The translations under genes and the position numbers were made by a program. From NCBI RefSeq assembly GCF_000611645.1, contig NW_014013423.1, forward strand, positions 1 through 36,223: DNA of 36,223 nucleotides, read 5' to 3'. Under the pieces are notes generated by a model. It was given only the letters and a program-made list of their open reading frames with translations. It was not told the origin of the DNA and did not search any database. Every line of letters starts with the position of its first letter. Positions within the stretch are counted from its first letter, which is position 1. The stretch is from Monoraphidium neglectum (lineage: Eukaryota; Chlorophyta; Chlorophyceae; Sphaeropleales; Selenastraceae). Shown here piece by piece: positions 13,238-24,100 of this stretch.

Positions 13238-15990
13238 ATGCAGACGCATGTAGAACACATGGCCAACGCAGCACAGGCCCTTGCCCAGGCGTTGCAACAA
13301 GACGGAGAAATATATGTGGAGACCAGCAAACTGCAAGATGTCAGTGTCGCCGAGCTCAGCAGGTGAGATTGAGGCTGGTAATTGCAGCACGGGCGGGAGC
13401 TCGGAACCCCTGTCGTTTCAGCCGTGACCGTGCACGACCCACGCTTCAAGTTTGTGTGGGTGTTACGAAAGACTGTCACACCGCACGCAGCGGGCGGCTG
13501 AGGAAGGCGGCAGCGTGACAGCTCGCTGCGCAGACCAGCAGCCCAGCTTCCCATGGGTTCCCCACTTGCACTGGCATGATGCACACCCGGCGCTGCACCG
13601 CACCCACGCATTCTGGTCGGCCCCCGCCCCAGGGCCATCGCCAGGGGCACGGTCATCTATGAGAACGCAGATAAACGCGTCGCTGTTGTGCGCTTTGCGC
13701 TGCCGCGGTCGGGCGGTGAGCTGCATGTCGCAAAGGCCACATGGCTGGCCGACGGCGACTCACGCGCCGAGGCGCTCGGCGCGCTCGTGTGCGCCGAGGT
13801 GCGCGCATACAAGCTGCTGCAGTCCGGCGGCGTCGCGCATCCAAACGTGGGCGCGCTCGACGCCGCGGCGTGGGCGGCCAGCGGCGGCGCCGCCGCCGCC
13901 CAGGCGTCACCAGCTCCCATGGGTGACGCTGGTGGCCCAAACATCGCGTCACCGCGCCATCTGGACGGCGGTGGCAGCTGCAGCAGCGGAAGCTACGTCG
14001 TGCTGATCCAGCGCTACTATGGGGGTCAGACGCTGGACTCTTACGTCGCGGCGCGCATCGCGGCGGCGCCCAAGCGCATGGCGCCGGGGGCGCTTGAGTT
14101 CGAACGCATCCTGCTGCCTCTGGTGGAGGGTGTGGCCGGCGCCATCGCGCACGCGCATGGCATGGTGAGCAAGCAGGCCGCGGGCCGCCTCGCAGTGCGC
14201 AGCGCTCCTAGTCGCAGCTGGGATGCACTTGCTGCAGTACAGGGGCACGAAGTCGCCACTGTCGTCTGCCGCCACGCTTCGCTCATTGAAGACGCACCCA
14301 CCCTGCATGCATCAATCCCCCTCAGGGACTGACGCTGCGAGACTTCAAGCCAGGGAACGTCCTCATTAGCGACCGCCCCGCCTGCGCCGACGGCAGCTGC
14401 GCCGCCGCCGCCTCTTCGCCCGCGGCCGTCCCCGTGACCGGCGCCCCCTGCGCCGGCGCCCCCGGTGCCGCGAGGCGCGGCCGCGGCGGCCTGCCGGCTG
14501 TGCCCATCCTGATCGACTTTGACGGCGCCGTCCCGACTGGCGAGGAGGCAGCAACAGCAGCAGCCGGCGAGTTCGCATACACCCCGCCGTACGTCGCCCC
14601 CGAGCTCGCGCGCGCCGCGCTCGCCGCCGCCGCCGCGGCCGGCCGCCCGCCGCGCGTCACGGGCGCGGCGATGGCGCGGCACGCGCCCAAGGGGGACGTG
14701 TTTGCCTTTGGCATTGCCGTGTGGCAGCTCGCGCACGCGGGGGCGGCGGGGGTGCCGTACCCGTTTGCGCGCGGCGACCCCACCTTTTCAAACGAGGCCG
14801 CTTGGCTGGAGGCGATAGCAGAGGACGCGCTCCCGGCGAATCCGCTGCTGTCGCCGCCGCTGCTGCGTCTGATCAATCAGTGCCTCGAAAAAGACCCCTC
14901 GCTGCGCCCCGACATGGCGGCCGCCGCGCAGCTGGTCGGCGAGTGGCGGTTGCTGTTGGATGCGGCGCCCGCGGCGGAGGGCGGGCGGCCGGCGGCGGCT
15001 GCGGCTGCGTGGGCAGGGGACGCGGTGGTGCAGCAGCAGCAGCAGCAGCAGGAGCAACAGCAGCAGCAGCAGCAGCCGCCGCAGCAGCGGCTGCGGTCGG
15101 CCGAGCGCGGGGACGCTCAGGTGGTCGTGGTGACTTGGGAGCAGCTCGCGGCAGACCGATGGCACTTTATAGGTCCCTGCGGGTCGCGGCGCGGGCCGGC
15201 CAGTCGTGCGGCGCTGCTCTCCGGCCTCAAGGCCGGCCGGCTTTCCGGCGTGACACCGGTGATCGTCTGGCCGTCTGCCAAGGCAGGCAGAGCCACCAAC
15301 GGCAGAAGTGACGTCGCCGGCGCGCTCGTGCCGCTGGCCGCGCTGGCGCCGCTGCTGGCGGAGTCGCTCGCCGCGCGGGGCCGCGGGCGCTGGGGCGCAC
15401 GGCCGGCCGGCTCCTGCGGCAGCTGCGGCCTGTGCGCGGGCTGCAGGGGCTGCGGCGCGGCGCCGCGGCTTGGCGCGGCCGAGCGGCTGGCCGGGCGAGA
15501 GGCCGTTCACCCCTATTCGTCAGCCCCCCACACCAAACTGGGCCATTACGTCGGCGGCGGCAGCGGCGCCGGCGGCGCCCCGCGAGCCGAGCTGCTGCGC
15601 CGCAAGGCGCAACAGTGGCGCCGTCGCGCGGGCGCCTGGTGCCACGCCGCGCGTGCGGCGCCGGGCAAGCTCGGGCACTTGATGGGGGGCGCGGCGCTGC
15701 GGGCAGCCGGGGCGGGCCGCATCAAGGCTTGCTGGAAGGGCCCGGGGGAGCTGTCTCACCATCAAGATGCGGCGCGGCCGCTCGTCCTTGCGGAAGCTGG
15801 CAGCAGCTGCAGCAGCGCCGGCAGCGGCGGCGGCAGCAGCCGCACATCGCCAGAGCCGTGTGCAGGGTTGGGCGCTGGCACAGGCGACGGGCTTGAGGGC
15901 GGCAGCGGCTCCTGGGGCAGCGAAGGAAGCAGCGCGGGCGGTGGAGGCTGCGACGCAGCGCCCGCCAAAGCGGCCCGTGCGTGGGTGTAG
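13238..15990 (+). CDS. Protein kinase-like protein with C-terminal GYF_2-like domain, 3 exons
   Basis: Exons: 13238-13362, 13633-14164, 14326-15990, giving about 773 residues. The kinase fold covers about 50-405. ELHVAK gives the ATP-binding Lys 76, and CAEVRAYKLL the alpha-C Glu 97. LRDFKPGN is the catalytic loop (Asp 225, Lys 227, Asn 230; His of HRD is Leu). IDFDGA replaces DFG by DFD (Asp 283). TPPYVAPE is the APE segment and GDVFAFG follows. The glycine-rich loop is not recognisable. All catalytic polar residues remain, so activity is plausible. After a Gln-rich linker (about 455-475), residues 498-540 resemble GYF_2: RWHFIGPCG, RRGPAS, GLKAGRL. GYF_2 domains are small and uncharacterised; classical GYF domains bind proline-rich peptides. 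Five Cys spaced C-x2-C follow near 582-594, then a low-complexity tail. A CAG directly precedes the ATG at 13238, so an upstream exon is possible. The substrate is unknown. Confidence 0.8.
15030..15090 (+). repeat. Interrupted CAG run (polyGln linker) in the kinase gene
   Basis: In-frame CAG codons with single GAG and CAA interruptions, followed by CCGCCG, encode a Gln-rich linker between the kinase domain and the GYF_2-like region. Confidence 0.85.
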
Positions 15991-17027
15991 CTTGGGGAAG
16001 GTGTAGGCTCGACCGATCCTGGCTCCCGCATTTGAGGACGACCTCACAGCTGGACAGACGGCGCGGCCTCGACGCCGCCCGCGACGGCTGCTGCCCAGCG
16101 GCGGCGGCTGCCGCGAACCATCCAGGTTGTGTATGCGAAGGCATCGATTACGAGACGGACACGGACACCCCTTTCTGCAGCCCTCCAGTCCGCTCAGCCG
16201 TGGCGAACTTCCGGAACGATCACCCTGCATGGGCGGCGCAGCTGAGTCCTCATGCCACCCCGCCCGTTCACTTTGTTAGCCAATGCACACGCGTCGTGAT
16301 GCATTGACTTTATTGCCCCTTGCGATGTCGCTTGGGCCGAGACCCCTTGTTACCAACACTCTGCTCATGCAGCAAACGATGACAGCATGGGCGGTCACTT
16401 CCTCTGCGCCTTCTTACCACCAATGTGTGTCAGCACATCCACTCCAATGTGTCTGTGCTTATGCATCCACCTGATGTGGTGCCTGAGGGCGACTGCTACT
16501 GTGTGACGTCACTTGGCTTGCTTCCGACCCATCGGCCTCAAGGGATACAAACTTTGCTTGTCGGTATTACATAGCAACGCCATGCCGCGTGAGGGGACTA
16601 CGAGTCAACGAGCGAGATGCATGATCCCTGCAGACTCACCTGCACACTGCCCGCGCCAACATTTGCCCACTGGGAGTACGCGCTCAATTAACCGCTAATA
16701 GAGTGGACTTGCACTTCACTTTTGGGAGGGGATTGTCAACTTCTTGTTGCAAGGTTTGCCGTTTGTATGGAGAGGGACAGGGTGCATCGCATACCACCTT
16801 TCACATGCCTGCAAAACTTGGTCTCGTGACCAGAAATGTGGCTGTGAGGTGTACACACAAAAGGTTCAACAAAACACGACCACATCAACGCAAGCGTTAT
16901 GACAAATGACATAGCCGCCTTGCAAGCTGCTGTAATGTAACGTGTCTTCTGCAGTCACCTGCCGTGTCATTGGGGAGCAGCTACTGTGCAGGCAGCAGCA
17001 CACCGGGAGCGCGCCGGCTGGCCCCCC
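15991..17027. other. Tail-to-tail spacer (kinase and phosphopantetheinyl transferase 3' ends)
   Basis: Two convergent genes end here. Composition drops to a more AT-rich level after about 16300, as expected of 3' UTR or spacer. Short frames are present but none resembles a protein. Candidate poly(A) signals are a doubled TGTAA at 16931-16940 (+) and TGTAA on the minus strand at 16567-16571. Confidence 0.5.
16931..16940 (+). terminator. Tandem TGTAA poly(A)-type motif
   Basis: TGTAATGTAA occurs 941 bases after the kinase stop and 88 bases before the stop of the convergent transferase gene. If used by the kinase it gives a long 3' UTR that nearly touches the opposite coding region. Confidence 0.35.
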
Positions 17028-17418
17028 TCAGCCGCCCCCCACTGCCAGCACAGCCGCCTGCCCGTCCCCCATTTCCCGCTCGCCCACCAGCGGCACGCAC
17101 TCCCACATGCGCACACTCCAGCCCGCGGCCGTCCCGGCCGGATGCAGACCCAAGCCCGGCCCCATGCCGACCGCCGGCCCTGCCCCGCGGCCTGGCGGCT
17201 CCCCGCACAAGTCGGGCAGCTGCACGCACAGCGCAGAGACGTGCCTCGGGGAAGGGCGCAGCAGCATCAGCCCATATGAGTGGGGGTCGGGTGCGTGCAG
17301 CTGCAACGCGATGGCCTGCTGTCCCGGGGCCAGCGAAATCCCGGCAGCGTCGGCGCCCTTCAGACGTTCACTGCTACTTGCGCTGCCGCACGCAATGTCG
17401 GCGCTGCCGTCACGTTCG

Positions 17419-17469
<51 letters not shown>

Positions 17470-19451
17470 AAGCTGCTGCTCAAGCTGCTGGTCAAGCTGC
17501 TGATGTCACCAGAGCTGCTGCCAGTGCTTCCGCCCATCCAGCCGGCGTGCCCTCGCTGCTGCGACAGTTCGTCAACTCCGCCAAAGCCTGCGACGCGCGA
17601 TGCACAGCCGTGTGGCTGCTTGAACAGCATTGACCACGCATGCTACAACACGCGCTTTCAACTCGACGCCCTTATGCCTCACCCCCCTCCCCAGTGCTGC
17701 TCCAGTGCAGCTCCAGTGCTGCCATAAGGCAGCCCCGCCCCCGCCCTGCCGCAGCGGCGGCCTGACGCCCTGAAACCCACCTATGCTGAACCCTTTGAGG
17801 CCCGGCGGCGCGCTGATGCCCGCGCCTTTCGCCTTCACAAACGCTTCCTTGAGCGTCCACAGGCGCATGAATAGCGCGGCGCGGGCCTCGGCGTCCGGCT
17901 CGGCTGCGTCGGATGACGCGGAGCGTGCGCAAATGCACACGCGGTGTGCATTCGTTCATGTGTGCATGTTTGCATGGGTGTGTGCAGTGTGCTTGCAAGC
18001 GTGACGCAGGAAGGGCGCCGCGTCAAGCCGCGACGGCCACGCACCCAAAGACCTCGTCCGTCGTGTGCGAGGCCCTCCCATTGGCCCCCCGCAGCGCCGT
18101 GCCTGCACCCTTCCAAGCACGAGGCGCGGCCTTCGGTGACCCCACGCTTGCACGTACCCGCAAGCATATCAAACTCTGACGGCGTCAGCCGCCGCCGCGC
18201 GAGCCTGAGCACGTCGCGCCCCGACTGCCGCGCTGACTCCTCTACATCGAGGCCTACAGGCGCCCCCGCGCTCACGGCGCAGCCTGCGGCGTGCGAGGGT
18301 GGGTAGATGGCTGCAAGGTCGCGCGCGTGTGCACGCCGCAGCTGTGGAGGGTGCAGGGATAAAGCGAAAGTCACTTTTGCGGTACCGCTGCAATCCAGTA
18401 TATGACTCGGCAACCAAAGCGCCGCCCGCGGCGCTGCGGGGCTGGGCAAACACGGCATCCACAACGGCAGCGCGGCGCCCGCGAAATCGACCAGCGGAAG
18501 CGTCCTGAACCCACTGGCACCCCCAAAAACAGCGCTCCAGACCAGCCCCACCGAGTCGTGTCACGAGGAAAAGGCGAGCGCCCCTCACCCACCCAGCAGC
18601 GACGCCGTGTGCGACAGGTTGAATTCCAACCGCGGCCGCCCCACCTCGGCGCCGCCCGCGAGAAATGGCTTGCCGTTGCCATTTTTAGAGAAGGCGAGCT
18701 GCAGGGCACGGCGGCGGGCGATGCACGAGCACGGCAATGGGCAGGTGGCGTGGTTTACATATAGTGGGTTTCGTCTGACGCCCACAATCTGGGAGACCCG
18801 AAGGCAAGGTACGGCGGCTGGCTTGCGTGACGCCGTCCCTGCAAGTCTCCTGACCTGTGAGGGGTCTGCTCCAGGCAGGTAGCGCGCGAGGGTGGTGCGC
18901 ACCAGCGCGCGCGCGAGCAGCCGCTGCTTGCGCGTCGCGCCGTCGCGCGCCTCAGCCGCGTGGGCGACCTCTGCCTGCGGCAGCAGCGCCTCGCAGCGGC
19001 GGAGCAGCTGGTCGTCGACCTGGCAGGGGGGCGGTCGGTCCGCGGGATGCGGTGTGCATGTGTGCAATGCATCTGCTTTCCTTGACTGGCACCGCCGATG
19101 CGACGATTTTGCGTGCGGCAGTATTTGGTCAACACAGGCCGCAACACAGCTCAAGGCTTTCCACCCTGCGGGTATGAAAAACGGCGCAGCGCGCACTTCG
19201 CTGGTGTGGAGCCACCAGATGTGAACCTCCCCAGGTGCGAGCTCCCGCTCAGGGCCGCCCTTGCATGTCGCCGCCGTTTGTTGCGGCGCGTGCGCCGCGG
19301 CGCGCCTGCAGAGCGCCAGCAGCTGTCCACCATTTTGGAGCGGTCGCCAAATGGTGGTGCGTCCCAGGATTTGCAGCATTGCCGGCATCCTGCTGACCGT
19401 CTTTAGACGCGGATGGGCGCCCTTGTGAGGCTGGAGAACCCGGGACTGCAT
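17028..19451 (-). CDS. Sfp/AASDHPPT-type 4'-phosphopantetheinyl transferase, 6 exons
   Basis: Exons in transcript order: 19451-19197, 19019-18855, 18698-18593, 18283-18158, 17903-17781, 17587-17028, giving about 444 residues. The enzyme moves 4'-phosphopantetheine from CoA to a serine of acyl- or peptidyl-carrier proteins, switching on fatty-acid or polyketide synthesis. Family motifs appear in order: GEVHIWWLHTSE; GKPFL; LEFNLSHTASLLG (His 170); VGLDVEE (Mg2+ ligands Asp 188 and Glu 190); and LFMRLWTLKEAFVKAKGAG (Glu 237). A later PRHVSALCVQLP strand also fits. The protein is longer than usual (about 230-310). The additions are an N-terminal extension, possibly organelle-targeting, and a poly-Ser insertion (about 292-315) encoded by a CAG-type repeat read as AGC. 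All five splices keep frame. The start at 19451 is the first ATG of the open frame; a later one, before LQILGR, would also work. This is a secure family call. Confidence 0.9.
17422..17468 (-). repeat. (AGC)n run encoding poly-Ser in the phosphopantetheinyl transferase
   Basis: The plus strand reads CTG repeated about 16 times. On the coding (minus) strand the frame gives AGC, producing a serine tract with further Ser/Leu repeats next to it. It lies in exon 6, after the catalytic motifs. Confidence 0.9.
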
Positions 19452-21158
19452 TCTGAGTTCAACTCGGCACTTTCATTCTGAGCGCCATGCCTCTGGGCAA
19501 CTCGCCATACACTAATTATACATTGTCACATCACCGTCACATTTTAGCATATGGGTATGATGCCGGTATTGTTGTGTGCGGCTTGCCATCACACTGATCA
19601 TGCACATGTGTGTGCCTCGCCCTGGCCTCGCCACCTCGCTGATCTGCCCTACATCGGCAGCAGGCGCTGGTGGCCGCCATGCTGCGCAGAACCTGCTGCG
19701 TGAAGCGCGTCTGCTTCGACCACATTGTGCGGCGGTCGGGCGAGCGGGGCGTGCCGTTGGAGTTGCGGCGGCAGCTGCTGAGTGGTGTCAGGTACAAAAC
19801 AGGCAGCAGTAGCTACTGAGCTGCCGGTGCTTGTGGCAGTGCGAGGCCTTTGCTTTGGCTACTTCAGCTTTGGCTCACCCTGCTGTCGATACTTGGCGCT
19901 GCTGCACTGCGCGATGGCGGGCCTGCGTGTGTTCGTTGGTGTTCGTGATGTGTCTGCGACTCAACCCTGTGTCTTCATCTGCTGGTAATGTGCATGGCGG
20001 TACAGTAAAGAAGCTCAGTGGAGACCCTTGCAATGCAGTTGTACGGAACGGCATACTCTCATCATTTGGTGTTGTAGGTGTCATAAATTGTATCCCCTGT
20101 GCTGGTCATGTGCTGTTCAGATTGAGGCTGCATGCGTCGCGACTGCAGATGTGAGAGGCCGCACAGCCGTCTGGCTCAACGCACCGATGGTGCACGGCTG
20201 CATGCCCATTGTGCATGTTTGTTTTTGGCACCTATTAACATTGACATGAGTTCCCATCAAGCGAGAACAGCGCCATACAGCAGCTCCCCATGCAAGTTGA
20301 CCTTTGAGATGCTGACCGCGTCACTGATGCACAGAATTTCACGGTCATTGTCACGGATTCAAGCGAGTCAATGTTGTGGCACTGGTGAGCTCAGCCCCTT
20401 GAGTCAAAGCTCTCAGTAATATAATCAGATCCGCCCGCCTCTGTGCGATATAGCGTTGGGAGTCTCAGAGCCCGGGCCTCCATTTGCTTGTGGCAGCAGC
20501 AACAGATGGGAGGCTGGCGAACAACAGCTATGACTATGTGCCAGAGCACCTCAGCAGTGCAAGACCAGGCTTACAATGCAAACCAAATAGAGGGCATGTC
20601 TGGTCCCTGTTGCAAGTAGTATGGAGCACACAAGGCGTTGCAAGGTGGTGTGGGGAGTGCCAAGCGGTCTAGTCATATCAGGGCGCCTCACGGGCCTTTT
20701 GCACAGTTCCTCTGCGCAGGTTTGGGTGCTGACGAAGCTCTTTTTTGGAAAGTTGATTTTCTGTCTCTATTGCTGAACAGGTTGTTGTTCCAGCCTGTCA
20801 TGCGCCGCCGTGGTAGTCACTCTGACTGGTCGACAAATGACGGCGGCTTCATTATGCAGGCACCCAGTGTGTGTGCAGCGCTGCTCAAAAATGGTTTTCA
20901 CAACATTGGCGCGATCTGCAGCGACAAGCTGCACGGCGTCGCGATCCGTCTGCCGAGGTGAGAAGCACACCATGAACGTGGAGTAGTAGTGCCGACCACA
21001 CACTGCACAAACGTCTGGAGAAGCTCGGGTTGCCGACGTACCACAATCGACATATGAAATTTCTGAACTGACAGCTGTATCACCCCAAGATCAAAGCGCA
21101 CACCACTTTCGTACCACGGCGAACAGGAGGCTGGGCCCCGGCGAGGACAACGCTCGGA
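19452..21158. other. Divergent intergenic region, mostly unresolved
   Basis: Lies between the 5' ends of the transferase (minus) and the EGF-repeat gene (plus) and must hold both promoters. Much of it is more AT-rich than the genes. Apart from the possible exon at 19664-19791 I find no segment with convincing protein character. A second weak candidate, ending DKLHGVAIRLPR before a GTGAG donor near 20958, has no recognised homologue and no linkable partner exon. Confidence 0.45.
19664..19791 (+). CDS. Possible exon of unknown protein
   Basis: After a CAG acceptor at 19661-19663 an open, Arg/Cys-rich frame reads ALVAAMLRRTCC, then VKRVCFDHIVRR, then GVPLELRRQLLSGV, up to a possible GTACAA donor at 19792. 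Codon use looks coding. Unspliced, a frame from the ATG at 19679 would run to TGA at 19819 (46 residues). I do not recognise it and found no exon to join it to. It may be a remnant, or part of a gene whose other exons I missed. Confidence 0.22.
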
Positions 21159-24100
21159 ATGGCGACAGGTGGGCTGACCTGCTGAATGTCAAAGCTCCTG
21201 CCTTTGCAGCCTGAGGCTCTTGGCCAGCCGTCGCGAGCATGTCCTGTGGGCGCCCAGGTGTCCAAGCTTGTCACCGCCCGACCACGCCTGCGACCTGCAA
21301 GTGGGGCCCCAACGGCTTCGAGGCGATTGATGGAAGTAACGGCACGCAATGTATTGCTGACCAGCCGACTCTGGTCCGGCACATCACCGGCATGTGTCAC
21401 GAATGAGGGTTGACGTGCACTGCCATCAGCCATGCACCTCTCTCGCCTCGGGCGCCCGCCCGAAGAACGATGAGCAAACACAGCCGTTGCTTGTTGGGCG
21501 GCCCCAATCTTTGATCTCAATCACAGGCGGAGCTTGTTCGTCGCAACTGTTGCTCCTAGTCATACTTTTGGCGCTGCTGCTGGTCGCGGCGCCGCCGGCC
21601 GGCGCCCGCACCGCGAGCAGCGACGCGGCGGCGGACGGGGCAACAGCGACCCCAGCAGCGCTAGCAACAGTCGCTGTCCAGCGGCGGCGGCTGCAGCAGG
21701 TCATCCAGATTGTGAGCGGTGGCATAAACTATACGATGGCTGCCAATGCCACTGTCTTCAGCCCTCCGCCTGGCGGCAACATCCTAGACATCCTCGGCCC
21801 CGTCAACGCGCTCCTCGGCATCGTGGGCCTGGGCGTAAACAGCGTCCAGACACCCCCCACGATCGGCAGCGTGGTGCTCGATCCGTCTGGGAACGGCGAC
21901 TTTACGTACACTGCGCCGGCGGTGTCGTACGGAGGCAAGCACCAGCAGACACTCGTGGCTGCTACTGCGGGGCAGGCGCGGCGTCACCATACGGCCGTAT
22001 GCGTGCACGCCTGCTCTGTGTGTACTCTTGACATGTCATGGTCTCCCGTTGCTGCCTGGCCCACCACTGGAAATGGCGCACCGCTTCTCAATTTCCCTCA
22101 GGTTTTACGGATAGGTTCTGCGTCAATGTGGGCAACTTTCTCCTCAGCAATGTGCAGTGTGTATTCATCATCAGGCCCGCGCTGACGTGCAACCCAACGT
22201 GCGCCAACGGCGGCACGTGCACAAACATTGATACCTGCACGTGTGCGCCTGGCTATACCGGGAACTACACCGGTTGTAACACGCCGGGTGAGCCGACGTA
22301 GACGCAGCAGTGCTGAGCTGCTCGGCCTGCATGCACGCGCCTGCCTCTTCCATGTGCTGTCTCATCAGGGCGCCAATGCAGCAAGAACGTCCTCCCAAAT
22401 GACAACCCCTTTCCTTCAGGACAGCTTTGCGCATTGATTGCAGGATGAAATGCTGGGTGCCAAGCTGTCCCACGCTCATTGCCGTACATTATTGCTCACT
22501 CATCTGACCACCTGCTCGTGGAAACCCGCCTCGTCCCCCATCCACTTGCAGTGTGCACAACACCCTGCCAAAATGGAGGGGTTTGCTCGGCTCCAAACAC
22601 GTGCGATTGCACAGGCACAGGCGGCTGGACTGGGGCCACCTGCACCACGCCCAGTGAGTGCGCCTGGTGCGGGCGTTGCAGCCGCGCAGAGCGATGCATG
22701 TGGTGGTGCCAAATTTAGAAGGTCGAAGCCTTCTGCGCAGAAATAATGCTGCGATACGCTTTGCTATGCAACCTGACCACTCTATCTGCCCACCACTTCC
22801 CGGCAGCCGCGGCGTTGTGCGCCTCTGCCCCATGCCTGAACGGAGGTGTCTGCGTGGGGCTGAACACGTGCAACTGTTCAGCGACGGGCGGCTGGACTGG
22901 GGCTACGTGCTCTACCCCAAGTAAGCGCGCGTTGCATGGGCCTGATCAGCGGGGCCTGCCCAGCGGGGCGATGTGGTGCGTGTTTGTTGGAGTGTTGGGG
23001 AAAGCTGTCGGATGCAGGAGCGCAGCACGCAATGTCTACCGCCCTGACGCGCTGCACCAATCTCCTCGCACGGTCCTTGCAGCCGCGGCGTTGTGCGTCT
23101 CCGCTCCGTGCCTCAATGGAGGTGTTTGTGTTGGGCTGAACACGTGCAACTGCTCAGCCACTGGCGGCTGGACCGGAGCGACCTGCTCAACACCAAGTAA
23201 GGGACTCAGAGATTGCTGGGGTGCCCATTGGAATCAGACAAACGATACCTGTTGGATGTGCAGCGCTAGCAGCTCCTGCCACCTACCCTGACAACCGACT
23301 CACTGTGCCCCGCCCAACATCTGCAGCTGCAGCATTGTGCGCCTCTGCCCCATGCCTGAATGGAGGCGTTTGCATGGGAGTCAACACATGCAACTGCTCC
23401 GCCACCGGCGGCTGGACTGGAGCCACCTGCTCCACCCCAAGTGAGCCCACCCTGCATGGGCCTGATTGAAAAGCATCGAGGTAATGTGTATCTGATTGGG
23501 ATGACTGATGTTGGATGTAAGCGTGCAACAACTCCTGCTTCCTGCCCCACCTTCTCACTCTCGTCCCTGCAGCCGCGGCGCTGTGTACATCTGCCCCATG
23601 CCTCAACGGGGGTGTTTGTGTCGGGCTGAACACGTGCAACTGCTCAGCGACTGGCGGCTGGACCGGAGCAACGTGCTCCACCCCAAGTGAGTGCGGCGTG
23701 AGGGGACCTGTCGCACAGCACTGAGGCGCCTGTTGCTCCGTTTTGAAGGTAGCTGTTTGATGCACAGTGCTAGCAGCGCTTGCCACCCTGATTAATCGCC
23801 TCTCCGCTCTGCCCACCGCACATGTGCAGCTGCGGCATTGTGTGCCTCCACCCCATGCCTGAATGGGGGTGTCTGCACGGGTGTCAACACATGCAACTGC
23901 TCTGCCACGGGTGGCTGGACTGGAGCCACCTGCTCCACACCAAGTGAGCCCGGCTTGCACAGGCCCGCTGAGCAGAGGGAAGAGGTGGGGGTTTGATCCA
24001 GATCAGAAGAGGAGGCGGTGTAACTTTAAACTTTGAATCCACGCTGACTGCTGACAAGAACGACTGCAGTTTGTCTGTTCTCCCTGTCCCCCACGTGCAG

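Noticed and set aside
21239..21406. 55-codon plus-strand frame (ATG SCGRPG ... MCHE stop)
   Set aside because: The Cys-containing end looked protein-like, but it lies inside the proposed intron 1 of the EGF gene, has a stop just upstream and no partner exon. Too little to call.
21080..21520. 146-codon minus-strand frame
   Set aside because: It overlaps the proposed first intron of the EGF gene in antisense and has no recognisable motif.
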